DNA of 64,000 bases. Source: Serratia sp. PL17 (GTDB lineage Bacteria > Pseudomonadota > Gammaproteobacteria > Enterobacterales > Enterobacteriaceae). A model generated the notes under the pieces. The model searched no databases, was not told the origin of the DNA, and saw only the letters and a list, made by a program, of their open reading frames with translations. Every line of letters begins with the position of its first letter. Position 1 is the first letter of the stretch. The position numbers and the translations under genes are program-made. The DNA lies in NCBI RefSeq assembly GCF_017832355.1, contig NZ_JAFIBY010000008.1, positions 124,001 to 188,000 on the forward strand. The letters are read 5' to 3'. Of the stretch, positions 55,785 to 64,000 are shown piece by piece.

Positions 55785-56972
55785 TTATGCCAGCCGTGCA
55801 AAACCCGCTTCCAGATCGGCAATTAAATCTTCGATATTTTCAAGGCCAATGTGCACACGCACGAGTGTCCCGGTGAAATCTACTTTGCCGGCAGGGCGAA
55901 TTTCGTTGAGTTCCTCAGGCTGGTTGGCCAAGATCAGTGATTCAAACCCGCCCCACGAATACGCCATGCTGAAGTGCTCAAAATTATCCAGATAATGGGC
56001 AACCTGTTCATCGGTTAACCGCTGTTTAAGCACAAAAGAAAACAATCCGCAGCTGCCGGTGAAATCCCGCTGATAGTATTCGTGCCCTTTACAGGAAGGG
56101 AGTGCCGGATGATTGACTTGCGCCACCTCGGGGCGATTAGCCAGCCATTTTGCGACGGCGATACTGCTTACCTCGTGTTGCTTTAATCGTACGCCCAACG
56201 TTCTCAATCCCCGGCTGCCAACATAGGCTGTATCGGCATCGGCCATTTGCCCCATGAGATAAGAATTCTCGCGCAGTTGATCCCAACAGCGTGCATTTGA
56301 TACCGCGGTGCCTAACATGGCATCGGAATGACCAATGATATATTTGGTCCCGGCCTGAATAGAAATATCCACGCCGAAATCCAGCGCTTTAAATAAGATG
56401 CCTGCAGCCCAGGTATTATCAATCATGATTACAATATCAGGATTAACCGCGCGGATAGCCTTTACCATGCCGGGGACATCTTGAACCTCCATGGTGATGG
56501 AGCTCGGTGACTCAAGAAATACCACTTTGGTATTTGGCTGAATAAGGTCGACAATGCCAGCGCTTATCAGTGGATCATAATATGTCGTCGCCACACCCAA
56601 GCGTGCTAATACCTTATTACAGAAATCCTGTGTGGGCTCATAAGCTGCCCCAGTCATCAGAATATGATCGCCACTGGCGACAAAGGCCAAAATGGCATTG
56701 GTCACTGCGGCAGCCCCGCAGGGGTAAAGAGAGCATCCTGCGCCACCCTCTAACTCCGTCATGGCGTCCTGGAATGAAAAATGTGTCAGGGTACCTCGGC
56801 GACCATAGAATAACTCACCTTTGGCACGGTTTGCCGTGGCCTGTTTTTTCGCTTTAACTGAGCTGAAAATTAATGAGGATGCGCGCTGTATTACCGAGTT
56901 TACCGAACCCTGGGTAAATTTCGGTTTGCGACCCGCAGTGACCAAGGCAGTTTCTATTTTTTTAGACGTCAT
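55785..56972 (-). CDS. metC: Cystathionine beta-lyase (MetC-like) PLP enzyme
   Basis: This is a 395-residue Cys/Met-metabolism PLP enzyme. The PLP-lysine lies in [15 protein letters not shown] (about residues 210-224), preceded by [11 protein letters not shown] with the pyridine-binding Asp, and the phosphate-binding FYGRRGT and [11 protein letters not shown] motifs. Later segments ([42 protein letters not shown]) fit MetC better than MetB or MalY. It likely splits cystathionine or cystine to a thiol/persulfide, ammonia and pyruvate. In E. coli metC is elsewhere, so this is probably an extra copy. It is 51 bp downstream of the symporter gene on the same strand. Confidence 0.85.
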   Translation of the reverse strand: MTSKKIETALVTAGRKPKFTQGSVNSVIQRASSLIFSSVKAKKQATANRAKGELFYGRRGTLTHFSFQDAMTELEGGAGCSLYPCGAAAVTNAILAFVASGDHILMTGAAYEPTQDFCNKVLARLGVATTYYDPLISAGIVDLIQPNTKVVFLESPSSITMEVQDVPGMVKAIRAVNPDIVIMIDNTWAAGILFKALDFGVDISIQAGTKYIIGHSDAMLGTAVSNARCWDQLRENSYLMGQMADADTAYVGSRGLRTLGVRLKQHEVSSIAVAKWLANRPEVAQVNHPALPSCKGHEYYQRDFTGSCGLFSFVLKQRLTDEQVAHYLDNFEHFSMAYSWGGFESLILANQPEELNEIRPAGKVDFTGTLVRVHIGLENIEDLIADLEAGFARLA

Positions 56973-57023
56973 AATTTACCTGCTTATTATCGATTATTAA
57001 TCCAATGGGTAACGAATGGGGTT

Positions 57024-58274
57024 CTATAAAGCGCTTTCTTCTTTTATTAGGGGAACATTTGTCTGATGTGCGGTAACTGCCGATTTCTTGCCAGAAAAAC
57101 GTTCAACAATCTGCGCGGCATTTAAATCATGGATGACGTTGATTAAGGTGGCGGGGGCATCGGTAATGGTACCGAGAACCACCAACATCGGAATGGTTTC
57201 CAACGGGAGCCCCAGTGTCGTCACAATGAAAATTTCGCCAAGGAATGCTCCGCCAGGTACGCCGCCAACAATAATCGCCGAAAGTACAGAGATAAGCATG
57301 GTCAGTAAGAAGGTCTCCATCGTGAAGTCCAACCCCAACACGGCAAAGATGAAGACGATTTTCAATGCGGCAATCATCGCCACACCGCCTTTATTCAGGT
57401 TTACCAACAGAGGCAAGGCAATATCGACGATTTCCGGATCGATACCCATGGCTTTACCGGCGCGAATATTGACGGGCAACGTTCCTAGAGAAGAGCAGGT
57501 TCCCAATGCCGTTGCTGAAGGCTCGATGGCATTTTTCCAGAATGCGCGTACCGCAGGGACGCCGCCGCCAATCCAGGAGTAAAAAATGGAACCGAACACG
57601 AAATACAGCAGTGTTGCCAGGAAAAACAGGCCAATAGCTCGGGCAAAGGTGATCAGTAGTTGTGAGTCCTGGCTTGCCATGGTTGAAGCAAAATAACAGC
57701 CTAAACCGACGGGGGCCGCTTTCATGATGATGGACACAATCTTCATGATGACTGCATTCAGATCGTTTAACGAGTTGGAAATCCGTTTGCCTTGCTCACC
57801 GGATTGCCCAATGGCGATCCCGGCGATAACCGACATGATAATCAACGCCAGAATGTTGGATTTGGACAATAACCCAACAAAGTCATTGGCGGTAACCATG
57901 CTGACAAAATCCATCTCACCGCCCCCGGCGTTGAACTTTTCCGTCAGCTCAATCACCACGCCCTGTGCCGGATCAAACAGCGTTGCCAAACCCACAATAC
58001 CTGCCGCCGGTATCAGCGCCATCATAATGGAAACGGCGAAGATAATTCCCATGATGCGGCCGAGTTTCTTCAGGTCCGTCATACCTGCAATTGATGACAT
58101 AACGCTAACGCTGACCAAAGGGACAATTATCATAAATAATAAATTCAGGAATATTTTGCCTATAGCCTGTAATTTCAACGCTATCTCAGGTGCATAGATA
58201 CCTAATGCTCCCCCCAGTGTTAATGCGAGCAATAGAATAAGTGAGGATCGGTAAGGCTCTAAATGTTTCCACAT
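57024..58274 (-). CDS. Atypical DAACS-family amino-acid/dicarboxylate symporter
   Basis: This is a 416-residue cation symporter of the DAACS (glutamate transporter fold) family with eight membrane segments and two re-entrant loops. The serine-rich HP1 loop appears as ALGTCSSLGTLPVNIRAG. Two substrate-site motifs differ from GltP-type carriers: the TM7 NMDGT motif is NLNKGG, and the TM8 DMGRTxxNV-x-GD motif is DAPATLINVIHD, so the arginine that binds the side-chain carboxylate is absent. This argues against glutamate/aspartate. With the adjoining metC-like gene, a sulfur amino acid is a reasonable guess. It is divergent from a LysR regulator. Confidence 0.85.
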   Translation of the reverse strand: MWKHLEPYRSSLILLLALTLGGALGIYAPEIALKLQAIGKIFLNLLFMIIVPLVSVSVMSSIAGMTDLKKLGRIMGIIFAVSIMMALIPAAGIVGLATLFDPAQGVVIELTEKFNAGGGEMDFVSMVTANDFVGLLSKSNILALIIMSVIAGIAIGQSGEQGKRISNSLNDLNAVIMKIVSIIMKAAPVGLGCYFASTMASQDSQLLITFARAIGLFFLATLLYFVFGSIFYSWIGGGVPAVRAFWKNAIEPSATALGTCSSLGTLPVNIRAGKAMGIDPEIVDIALPLLVNLNKGGVAMIAALKIVFIFAVLGLDFTMETFLLTMLISVLSAIIVGGVPGGAFLGEIFIVTTLGLPLETIPMLVVLGTITDAPATLINVIHDLNAAQIVERFSGKKSAVTAHQTNVPLIKEESAL

Positions 58275-58494
58275 ATTGATTCCTTTTTCATCATTTTTTC
58301 ACGTGTGACTGAAGTCACTTTTTTATTGGCTATTTTTATTGATTATTTATTTTGTGATTGCGATCACCCTTTGGTGCTGTATTTAAAATTAAAAACGGAT
58401 AATGTTTCTGTTGTTAATAATTACATTTTATTTCAATCAATGTAATGCGCCATTCGTACCATTTAATGAAATCACTCGTGAACGAAAGGAAAAA

Positions 58495-59433
58495 ATGAGC
58501 AATCCGGCTTCGTTAAAACAACTAGAGATCCTGGTCAAGATCGTCGAGTGTGGTGGGTTATCGGAAGCCGCAGTTCAGCTGAATGTCTCGCCGTCTGCGG
58601 TGAGCAAAAGCCTATCGCAGCTGGAAAATCAATTAGGGACAACGTTACTGAAAAGAACAACGCGGAGTTTTACCCTTACCGAGCCCGGGCAGTATTTATA
58701 CAATAGAGCATCGCAACTGTTGTTGGATTTTGATGAATCAATAAATACAACGGCAGGTTACTATAATCACCCTCAAGGGGAATTAAGGATAACCTGTTCT
58801 ATAGCCTTTGGTTATACACACCTGGTGACACTGGTTAATCATTTTCGCAAGAATTGTCCTGATGTTGATTTTCATATCGATCTTAATGATAACTTTGTTA
58901 ATCTTAATGAAGTCAATGTTGATATTGCATTGCGGGTGTCTTCGTCCCCTCCTGATAATTATGCCATGCGTAAATTGGCGACTATTAACTGGGCCTATTG
59001 CGCCAGTCCTAATTACCTCAGAAAATATGGGAAACCCAAATCCGTTCAAGAGTTAACTCGGCATCATTGCCTTATTTATCCGGGTTTAACCCCGAGAGAA
59101 AGGTGTATCGATGAGCAGGGCGTGACGCACCAGTTAAAAAAACGAACGCCTATTCAAGCAAACAGCAGCCTGGTGCTACTCAAGTCAGCTATTGAAGATC
59201 AGGGAATTGCCTATCTCCCGACCTATTTGTTAAGTGATTCTATACAACAGGGAGCCCTGGTCCCCTTGGCACTGGATGGCGAATTGACTCACGACACCCA
59301 TGCTCTCTATGCCCTCTATTTTCCCAGCAGATATAGCAATCCGAAGGTGCGTTCATTTATCGACTATCTGTTGGATGAGCTCCAGCCGATCCCCGTCTGG
59401 GATAGCTGGATAAGCGAGTTCTCGACGCATTAA
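58495..59433 (+). CDS. LysR-family transcriptional regulator
   Basis: This is a 312-residue LysR regulator. From ATG 58495 (preceded by AAAGGAAAAA) the N-terminal winged helix (about residues 5-65, LKQLEILVKIVECGGLSEAA then LNVSPSAVSKSLSQLE) is followed by a periplasmic-binding-type effector domain (about 90-300). The frame is open upstream to 58402 but that part has no HTH similarity. Codon use and base composition are more AT-rich than in the backbone genes. It lies divergent from the DAACS symporter with a 220-bp AT-rich spacer (58275-58494), so it probably controls the symporter-metC pair. Confidence 0.9.
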   Translation: MSNPASLKQLEILVKIVECGGLSEAAVQLNVSPSAVSKSLSQLENQLGTTLLKRTTRSFTLTEPGQYLYNRASQLLLDFDESINTTAGYYNHPQGELRITCSIAFGYTHLVTLVNHFRKNCPDVDFHIDLNDNFVNLNEVNVDIALRVSSSPPDNYAMRKLATINWAYCASPNYLRKYGKPKSVQELTRHHCLIYPGLTPRERCIDEQGVTHQLKKRTPIQANSSLVLLKSAIEDQGIAYLPTYLLSDSIQQGALVPLALDGELTHDTHALYALYFPSRYSNPKVRSFIDYLLDELQPIPVWDSWISEFSTH

Positions 59434-59526
59434 AACCGGACGCCGCAATGAGAAGCATGTTTTGGCGCACAGGAGAGGGACTTTATGAAGAGGGGGGAAA
59501 CTGCAGTAAGCGGTGTGGAAAAGAAA

Positions 59527-59553
59527 AAGCCGGTCAATTGACCGGCTTTTTAT
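59527..59553. terminator. Bidirectional terminator between lysR and pta
   Basis: A 9-bp stem AAGCCGGTC-AATT-GACCGGCTT has A tracts on the left and T tracts on the right, so it works for both convergent genes. The stem is identical to that at 55749-55770. Confidence 0.92.
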
Positions 59554-59571
59554 CTGATAATTCAGGAATTA

Positions 59572-61734
59572 TCAGGCTTTGGCTGCTGCCGCATCAGCCT
59601 GGGAAGACTGGATGGCGGTCAGTGCGACGGTGTAAACGATGTCGTCTACCAGCGCGCCACGGGACAGGTCGTTCACCGGTTTGCGCATGCCTTGCAGCAT
59701 TGGCCCGATGGACACCAGATCCGCAGAACGTTGTACTGCCTTGTAAGTGGTATTACCGGTGTTCAGGTCTGGGAAGATGAACACGGTAGCCTGGCCTGCA
59801 ACCGGTGAGTTAGGGGCTTTGGACTTGGCTACGTCGGCCATGATGGCTGCGTCGTACTGCAGTGGGCCATCGATGATCAGGTCAGGACGTTTTTCCTGTG
59901 CCAGACGCGTCGCTTCACGCACTTTCTCAACGTCGCTACCCGCACCGGAGTTACCGGTAGAGTAGGAGATCATGGCGACGCGTGGTTCGATACCGAAGGC
60001 GGCAGCGGAATCTGCTGATTGAATAGCGATCTCAGACAGCTGCTCTGCCGTTGGATCCGGGTTGATCGCGCAGTCGCCGTAAACCAGAACCTGGTCAGGC
60101 AGCAGCATGAAGAACACGGAAGACACCAGCGAACTGCCCGGTGCGGTTTTGATCAACTGCAACGGTGGACGGATGGTGTTGGCGGTGGTGTGAACCGCGC
60201 CAGAAACCAGGCCGTCGACTTCGCCTTTCTCCAGCATCAGCGTACCGAGAACGACGTTGTCTTCCAGTTGCTCACGAGCAACCACTTCGGTCATACCTTT
60301 GCTTTTACGCAGTTCAACCAGACGTGGCACGTATTGTTCGCGAACGGCGACGGGATCAACAATCTCGATACCTTTGCCCAATTCAACGCCTTGAGCGGCT
60401 GCGACACGCTGGATCTCTTCTGGGTTACCCAAAAGCACGCATTCTGCGATACCGCGTTCGGCACAGATGGCTGCTGCTTTCACGGTACGCGGCTCGTCGC
60501 CTTCAGGCAGCACGATGCGTTTGCCGGCTTTACGCGCCAGTTCGGTCAGTTCGTAACGGAATGCTGGCGGAGACAGGCGGCGTGAACGCTCGGAGGTTGC
60601 CGTCAGTGATTCGATCCACTCGGCGTTGATGTGGCTGGCCACGTAGTTCTGCACTTTCTCGATGCGCTGATGGTCATCTGCCGGCACTTCGAGGTTGAAG
60701 CTTTGCAGGCTCAGCGAGGTCTGCCAGGTGTTGGTGTCGACCATAAATACCGGCAGGCCGGTTTGGAAAGCACGTTCACACAGTTTTCTGATCGGTTCGT
60801 CGATGGCATAGCCACCGGTCAGCAGAATGGCGCCGATTTCTACGCCGTTCATGGCTGCCAGACAGGCGGAAACCAATACGTCAGGGCGGTCCGCTGAGGT
60901 GACCAGCAGTGAGCCTGGACGGAAGTGTTCCAGCATGTGCGGGATACTGCGTGCGCAGAAGGTCACAGACTTCACGCGGCGGGTCATGATGTCGCCTTCA
61001 TTGACCACGGTGGCCTTCAGGTGACGAGCCATATCGATAGCACGGGTCGCAATCAGATCGAAGCTCCACGGCACGCAGCCCAATACTGGCAGCGGGCTGT
61101 TGGCAAACAGTTGCGCCGGCTCAACATGAGTGATGCTGGCCTTGGTGGAATCGTCGAAGATCTCGGACAGGTCAGGGCGGGTACGGCCTTGCTCATCAAC
61201 AGGAGCGTTAAGCTTATTGATGATCACGCCGGTGATGTTTTTATTTTTGCTGCCGCCGAAGCTGCTGCGAGCCAGCTCAATGCGCTCTTTCAGCTGTGCT
61301 GGGGAATCGTTGCCCAGCGCCAGCACGAAGACGATTTCCGCATTCAGCGTTTTGGCAATTTCATAGTTCAGCGCATTGGCGAACTGGTGCTTACGGGTCG
61401 GTACCAGGCCCTCGATCAACACCACTTCTGCATCTTTGGTGTTTTCGTGGTAGCGAGCCACGATTTCTTCCATCAGCACGTCTTGCTGGTTGGAGCTCAG
61501 CAGGCCTTCAACGTAGCTCATACGCAGCGGTTCAGCGGCTGTAATCGTGGAGTTGCTGCTACGGATGATGGTGGTGGTCTGGTCAAGCGAGTCGCCGCCA
61601 GTGCGTGGCTGAGCGATAGGTTTGAACACGCTCAGGCTAACGCCTTTTTGTTCCATGGAGCGGATGACACCCAGGCTGACGCTGGTCAGGCCGACGCTGG
61701 TGCCAGTGGGGATCAACATAATTGTACGTGACAC
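59572..61734 (-). CDS. pta: Phosphate acetyltransferase Pta
   Basis: Pta interconverts acetyl-CoA and acetyl phosphate, the first step of acetate overflow and a source of acetyl phosphate. I place the start at GTG 61734: GAGGA lies six bases upstream and the product then begins M-S-R-T-I-M-L-I-P, like E. coli Pta, which also uses GTG. ATG 61803 would add 23 unrelated residues from the repeat-containing spacer. The 720-residue enzyme has the N-terminal P-loop-like domain ([16 protein letters not shown]), a DRTGG middle domain and the C-terminal catalytic domain ([15 protein letters not shown] onward). It is co-directional with ackA. Confidence 0.96.
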   Translation of the reverse strand: MSRTIMLIPTGTSVGLTSVSLGVIRSMEQKGVSLSVFKPIAQPRTGGDSLDQTTTIIRSSNSTITAAEPLRMSYVEGLLSSNQQDVLMEEIVARYHENTKDAEVVLIEGLVPTRKHQFANALNYEIAKTLNAEIVFVLALGNDSPAQLKERIELARSSFGGSKNKNITGVIINKLNAPVDEQGRTRPDLSEIFDDSTKASITHVEPAQLFANSPLPVLGCVPWSFDLIATRAIDMARHLKATVVNEGDIMTRRVKSVTFCARSIPHMLEHFRPGSLLVTSADRPDVLVSACLAAMNGVEIGAILLTGGYAIDEPIRKLCERAFQTGLPVFMVDTNTWQTSLSLQSFNLEVPADDHQRIEKVQNYVASHINAEWIESLTATSERSRRLSPPAFRYELTELARKAGKRIVLPEGDEPRTVKAAAICAERGIAECVLLGNPEEIQRVAAAQGVELGKGIEIVDPVAVREQYVPRLVELRKSKGMTEVVAREQLEDNVVLGTLMLEKGEVDGLVSGAVHTTANTIRPPLQLIKTAPGSSLVSSVFFMLLPDQVLVYGDCAINPDPTAEQLSEIAIQSADSAAAFGIEPRVAMISYSTGNSGAGSDVEKVREATRLAQEKRPDLIIDGPLQYDAAIMADVAKSKAPNSPVAGQATVFIFPDLNTGNTTYKAVQRSADLVSIGPMLQGMRKPVNDLSRGALVDDIVYTVALTAIQSSQADAAAAKA

Positions 61735-61768
61735 AGAATAGTCCTCTTCACGATTTGACATGAGGCTA

Positions 61769-61846
61769 TAGCCAAAATAGTTGAAGTTGCAGCCAGACGG
61801 CAAACGCGTGCAGTCAATGTGGCTGCGGCTTCAAGTATGAAGGCTA
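61769..61846 (+). repeat. Inverted-repeat element in the ackA-pta spacer (copy 7)
   Basis: This 78-bp element has well-paired ends: TAGCCAAAATAGTTGAAG at the left and CTTCAAGTATGAAGGCTA at the right, extended inward by GCAGCC/GGCTGC. It occupies half of the 152-bp spacer between the ackA stop and the pta start, so an ackA-pta transcript would carry a stem of about 26 bp there. Confidence 0.8.
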
Positions 61847-61886
61847 AAACAGCACCGCCAGCCTGGGCTGACGGTGTCGGAAAGCA

Positions 61887-63089
61887 TTACGCGGTCAGAC
61901 GGGATGCGTCTTGCGCGATGACCAATTCTTCGTTGGTCGGGATAACCAGCGCCAGGCGGCTGCCGTCTTTGGTGATGGCACCGGATTTACCGAAACGCGC
62001 AGCCATGTTGCGCTCGTGGTCAATCTCGAAGCCCAGCAGGCCCAGTTTGTCCAGGGTCAGCTCACGCACCATGCCGGCGTTTTCACCGATACCGCCAGTG
62101 AAGATCACCGCGTCCAGACGGCCATCCATCAATGCGCTGTATGCGCCGATGTACTTGGCCAGACGGTGGCAGAATACGTCCATTGCACGCTTGGCGTCGG
62201 CTTTGGTTTCGTAGTTGTCTTCGACATAACGGCAGTCGCTGGTGACTTCGGTCAGGCCCAGCAGGCCGGATTCTTTGGTCAGCATTTTGTTGATTTGATC
62301 AACGCTCATGCCCAGTGCGTCATGCAGGTGGAAGATGATAGCTGGATCGATGTCACCGCTGCGGGTGCCCATGACCAGGCCTTCCAGCGGGGTCAGACCC
62401 ATGGAGGTATCAACACATTTACCGTTGCGCACTGCAGTTACAGAACCGCCGTTGCCCAGGTGGCAAGTGATCAGGTTAACTTCTTCAACGGGCTTGTTCA
62501 GCGCTTTTGCCGCTTCTTGAGTGACATAGAAGTGGCTGGTGCCGTGTGCGCCATAGCGACGAACGCTGTGGTCACGGTACAGGCTGTACGGCAGGGCGTA
62601 CAGGTAGGATTCTTCCGGCATGGTCTGGTGGAACGCCGTGTCGAACACAGCCACGTTTTTATCAGCCAGTTTAGGGAAGGATTTCAAGGCTTCAGCGATA
62701 CCAATCAGGTGTGCTGGGTTATGCAGTGGTGCAAAAGGTACTGCATCTTTGATACCCTGCAGGACATCGTCATTGATTACAGCAGAAGCGGTAAACTTCT
62801 CGCCGCCGTGCACAATACGGTGGCCGATAGCGGTCAGCTGTGCTGAAAGCTCCGGTTTTTGTGCCAGAATAGTATTAACAATGTAGTTCAGTGCTTCGCT
62901 GTGCGCAGCGCCGGCACCCAGAGCAGCTTCATGTTTGGCGCCGTCCATCTTCCACTTGAGGCGAGCCTCAGGCAGGTGGAAACATTCGGCTAAGCCGGAG
63001 AGGTGTTCTTCACCGTTGACAGAATCGATGATAGCGAATTTCAGGGAAGAACTGCCGCAGTTAAGGACCAGTACTAGCTTACTCGACAT
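61887..63089 (-). CDS. ackA: Acetate kinase AckA
   Basis: AckA makes ATP and acetate from acetyl phosphate. The 400-residue protein has both acetate/butyrate kinase signatures: [15 protein letters not shown] near the N-terminus (residues 6-20) and the ASKHA segments [11 protein letters not shown] and [13 protein letters not shown] (about residues 150-162), with [11 protein letters not shown] later. It is the promoter-proximal gene of ackA-pta. Its start is 355 bp from the divergent yfbV. Confidence 0.97.
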   Translation of the reverse strand: MSSKLVLVLNCGSSSLKFAIIDSVNGEEHLSGLAECFHLPEARLKWKMDGAKHEAALGAGAAHSEALNYIVNTILAQKPELSAQLTAIGHRIVHGGEKFTASAVINDDVLQGIKDAVPFAPLHNPAHLIGIAEALKSFPKLADKNVAVFDTAFHQTMPEESYLYALPYSLYRDHSVRRYGAHGTSHFYVTQEAAKALNKPVEEVNLITCHLGNGGSVTAVRNGKCVDTSMGLTPLEGLVMGTRSGDIDPAIIFHLHDALGMSVDQINKMLTKESGLLGLTEVTSDCRYVEDNYETKADAKRAMDVFCHRLAKYIGAYSALMDGRLDAVIFTGGIGENAGMVRELTLDKLGLLGFEIDHERNMAARFGKSGAITKDGSRLALVIPTNEELVIAQDASRLTA

Positions 63090-63444
63090 GGAAGTACCTA
63101 CTTAAATAGTTCGTGTTGTTAAAGGAAATACCAAAACACGTGGTGAATTAATCGTCAATCAGACAACAAGCGTAGCGCATAATGCCGTTGACATTTATGA
63201 TTAACATCATGTGAATTGCACAAACCACATGACGATGAAAAAACCGATGATTTCTCTGCGGTTTAAGTAATCTTGATTTTTATAGGGCTAAAAGTTGACA
63301 GAATTCTTGTCATCTTCTACCGGCCAAAAGGCCGGCTTAGGATACCGATAGCCTGAGGCAAACACAAAATAAATTTAAAGCTTCAAATTTTTTAGTATTG
63401 TGTTTGCCGTGCCCTTATTTTTCTTTGTGACGTTGAGGTACGCG
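63090..63444. promoter_or_regulatory. Divergent ackA/yfbV intergenic region
   Basis: This 355-bp spacer must carry the ackA and yfbV promoters. It is AT-rich near 63120-63300. One palindrome is clear, CCGGCC-AAAA-GGCCGG (63320-63335), without a T tract. A TTGACA at 63190-63195 is followed by TATGATTAACATCATG, an interrupted dyad. I could not assign any regulator with confidence, and no small gene is apparent. Confidence 0.45.
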
Positions 63445-63900
63445 ATGACGAGCAAACCGTCCGGTTCCGTAAGCTGGTTTCAGGTATTCCAGCGCGGGCA
63501 GCATTACATGAAAACCTGGCCGTCAGACAAACGTCTGGCTCCGGTCTTTCCGGAGAATCGCGTTGCGAGTGCCACCCGTTTTGCCGTCCGCTTCATGCCG
63601 CCGCTGGCGGTGTTTACCCTGACCTGGCAGATTGCCCTTGGGGGGCAGTTGGGGCCGGCCATTGCCACGGCGTTGTTCGCCTGTAGCATGCCGATGCAAG
63701 GCTTGTGGTGGTTGGGGCGTCGTTCGATCACGCCATTGCCGCCAACGCTGTTGCAGTGGTACCACGAGGTACGCAATAAGTTAACGGAGGCTGGCCAGGC
63801 TGTGGCGCCGGTAGAAGGCACACCAACGTACCAGGCTCTGGCCGACCTGTTGAAGCGCGCCTTCAAGCAGTTGGATAAAACCTTCCTGGATGACCTGTAA
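63445..63900 (+). CDS. yfbV: UPF0208 membrane protein YfbV
   Basis: This is a 151-residue protein of the UPF0208 family with two transmembrane segments (about residues 45-62 and 66-85). It begins [19 protein letters not shown] as in recalled YfbV sequences; an upstream in-frame start at 63400 lacks that match. E. coli YfbV is implicated in insulating the Ter macrodomain. The position next to ackA-pta is the same as in E. coli. GAGG precedes the ATG and a terminator follows the gene. Confidence 0.93.
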   Translation: MTSKPSGSVSWFQVFQRGQHYMKTWPSDKRLAPVFPENRVASATRFAVRFMPPLAVFTLTWQIALGGQLGPAIATALFACSMPMQGLWWLGRRSITPLPPTLLQWYHEVRNKLTEAGQAVAPVEGTPTYQALADLLKRAFKQLDKTFLDDL

Positions 63901-63904
63901 CATC

Positions 63905-63935
63905 AAAAAGGGCCGCATTCTTCAGCGGCCTTTTT
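63905..63935 (+). terminator. Rho-independent terminator of yfbV
   Basis: The stem GGCCGC/GCGGCC (63911-63916 with 63925-63930) is flanked by AAAAAG and TTTTT, starting five bases after the stop. The last 65 bases of the window show no gene. Confidence 0.9.
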
Positions 63936-64000
63936 ACTGCGGTGACGAATAACCCCCGTTCAAATCAAAGAACCGGCGAGTTGTGATTTCCTGTGATATT

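Noticed and set aside
60925-61731. 268-codon open frame antisense to pta
   Set aside because: It lies wholly inside the well-supported pta gene, has no ribosome-binding site and gives a His/Gln/Asn-rich product with no domain; it is a GC-skew shadow frame.
61911-62846. 311-codon open frame antisense to ackA
   Set aside because: It lies wholly within ackA and shows no family similarity or initiation signal; the length reflects codon bias of the opposite strand.
63320-63335. CCGGCC-AAAA-GGCCGG palindrome before yfbV as a terminator
   Set aside because: No T tract follows, and it lies in a divergent promoter region where a terminator has no upstream gene to serve.

Overview
The window is a stretch of enterobacterial chromosome, most likely Serratia or a close Yersiniaceae relative. 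I infer this from gene content and order, protein similarity recalled from known families, and a Serratia/Yersinia-type intergenic repeat; I ran no search. The backbone is the E. coli 52-min region in its usual order: aroC-mepA-yfcA-epmC-yfcL-mnmC-fabB ... flk ... pdxB-usg-truA-dedA-accD-folC-dedD-cvpA-purF-ubiX-hisJQMP-yfcH-folX-yfcG-yfcE-yfcD ... pta-ackA-yfbV. No tRNA, rRNA, CRISPR array, insertion sequence or prophage gene was recognised.

Accessory DNA enters this backbone at three points. (1) Between fabB and flk (6.8-20.8 kb): a small lipoprotein, a five-gene Cus-type copper/silver efflux operon, apbE, ybiR, a pepT paralogue, an exported EEP-family phosphatase/nuclease, and a MocR regulator divergent from a rhodanese. 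(2) Between flk and pdxB (21.9-38.5 kb): scsABCD copper-stress thiol-redox genes, a second MocR regulator divergent from an EamA exporter, a CatB-like acetyltransferase, an orphan MrpH-like fimbrial adhesin in AT-rich DNA, a tripartite tricarboxylate transporter (tctCBA) with its two-component system, and an AraC regulator divergent from another EamA exporter. (3) Between yfcD and pta (55.8-59.4 kb): a cystathionine beta-lyase-like enzyme, an atypical DAACS-family symporter and a divergent LysR regulator.

Functionally, blocks 1 and 2 hold two separate copper-defence operons within 9 kb: CusCBA exports periplasmic Cu/Ag, and ScsBCD supplies thiol-disulfide protection. Each starts with a small membrane-anchored protein ending in C-x-F-R-E. 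Core operons carry readable control sites: a FadR site abutting a FabR palindrome before fabB, a PurR box before cvpA-purF-ubiX, and a sigma-54 promoter with GG-N10-GC spacing before hisJQMP.

The most notable non-coding signal is a family of at least seven related intergenic inverted-repeat elements (about 58-199 bp) with TACCC/GGGTA-type ends. One ends so close to yfcA that it supplies that gene's Shine-Dalgarno sequence. Others lie in the cvpA leader and in the ackA-pta spacer. Other points of interest are a 10-bp perfect stem between hisJ and hisQ, where other enterobacteria carry a REP element, and paired GATC-containing repeats upstream of the orphan adhesin.
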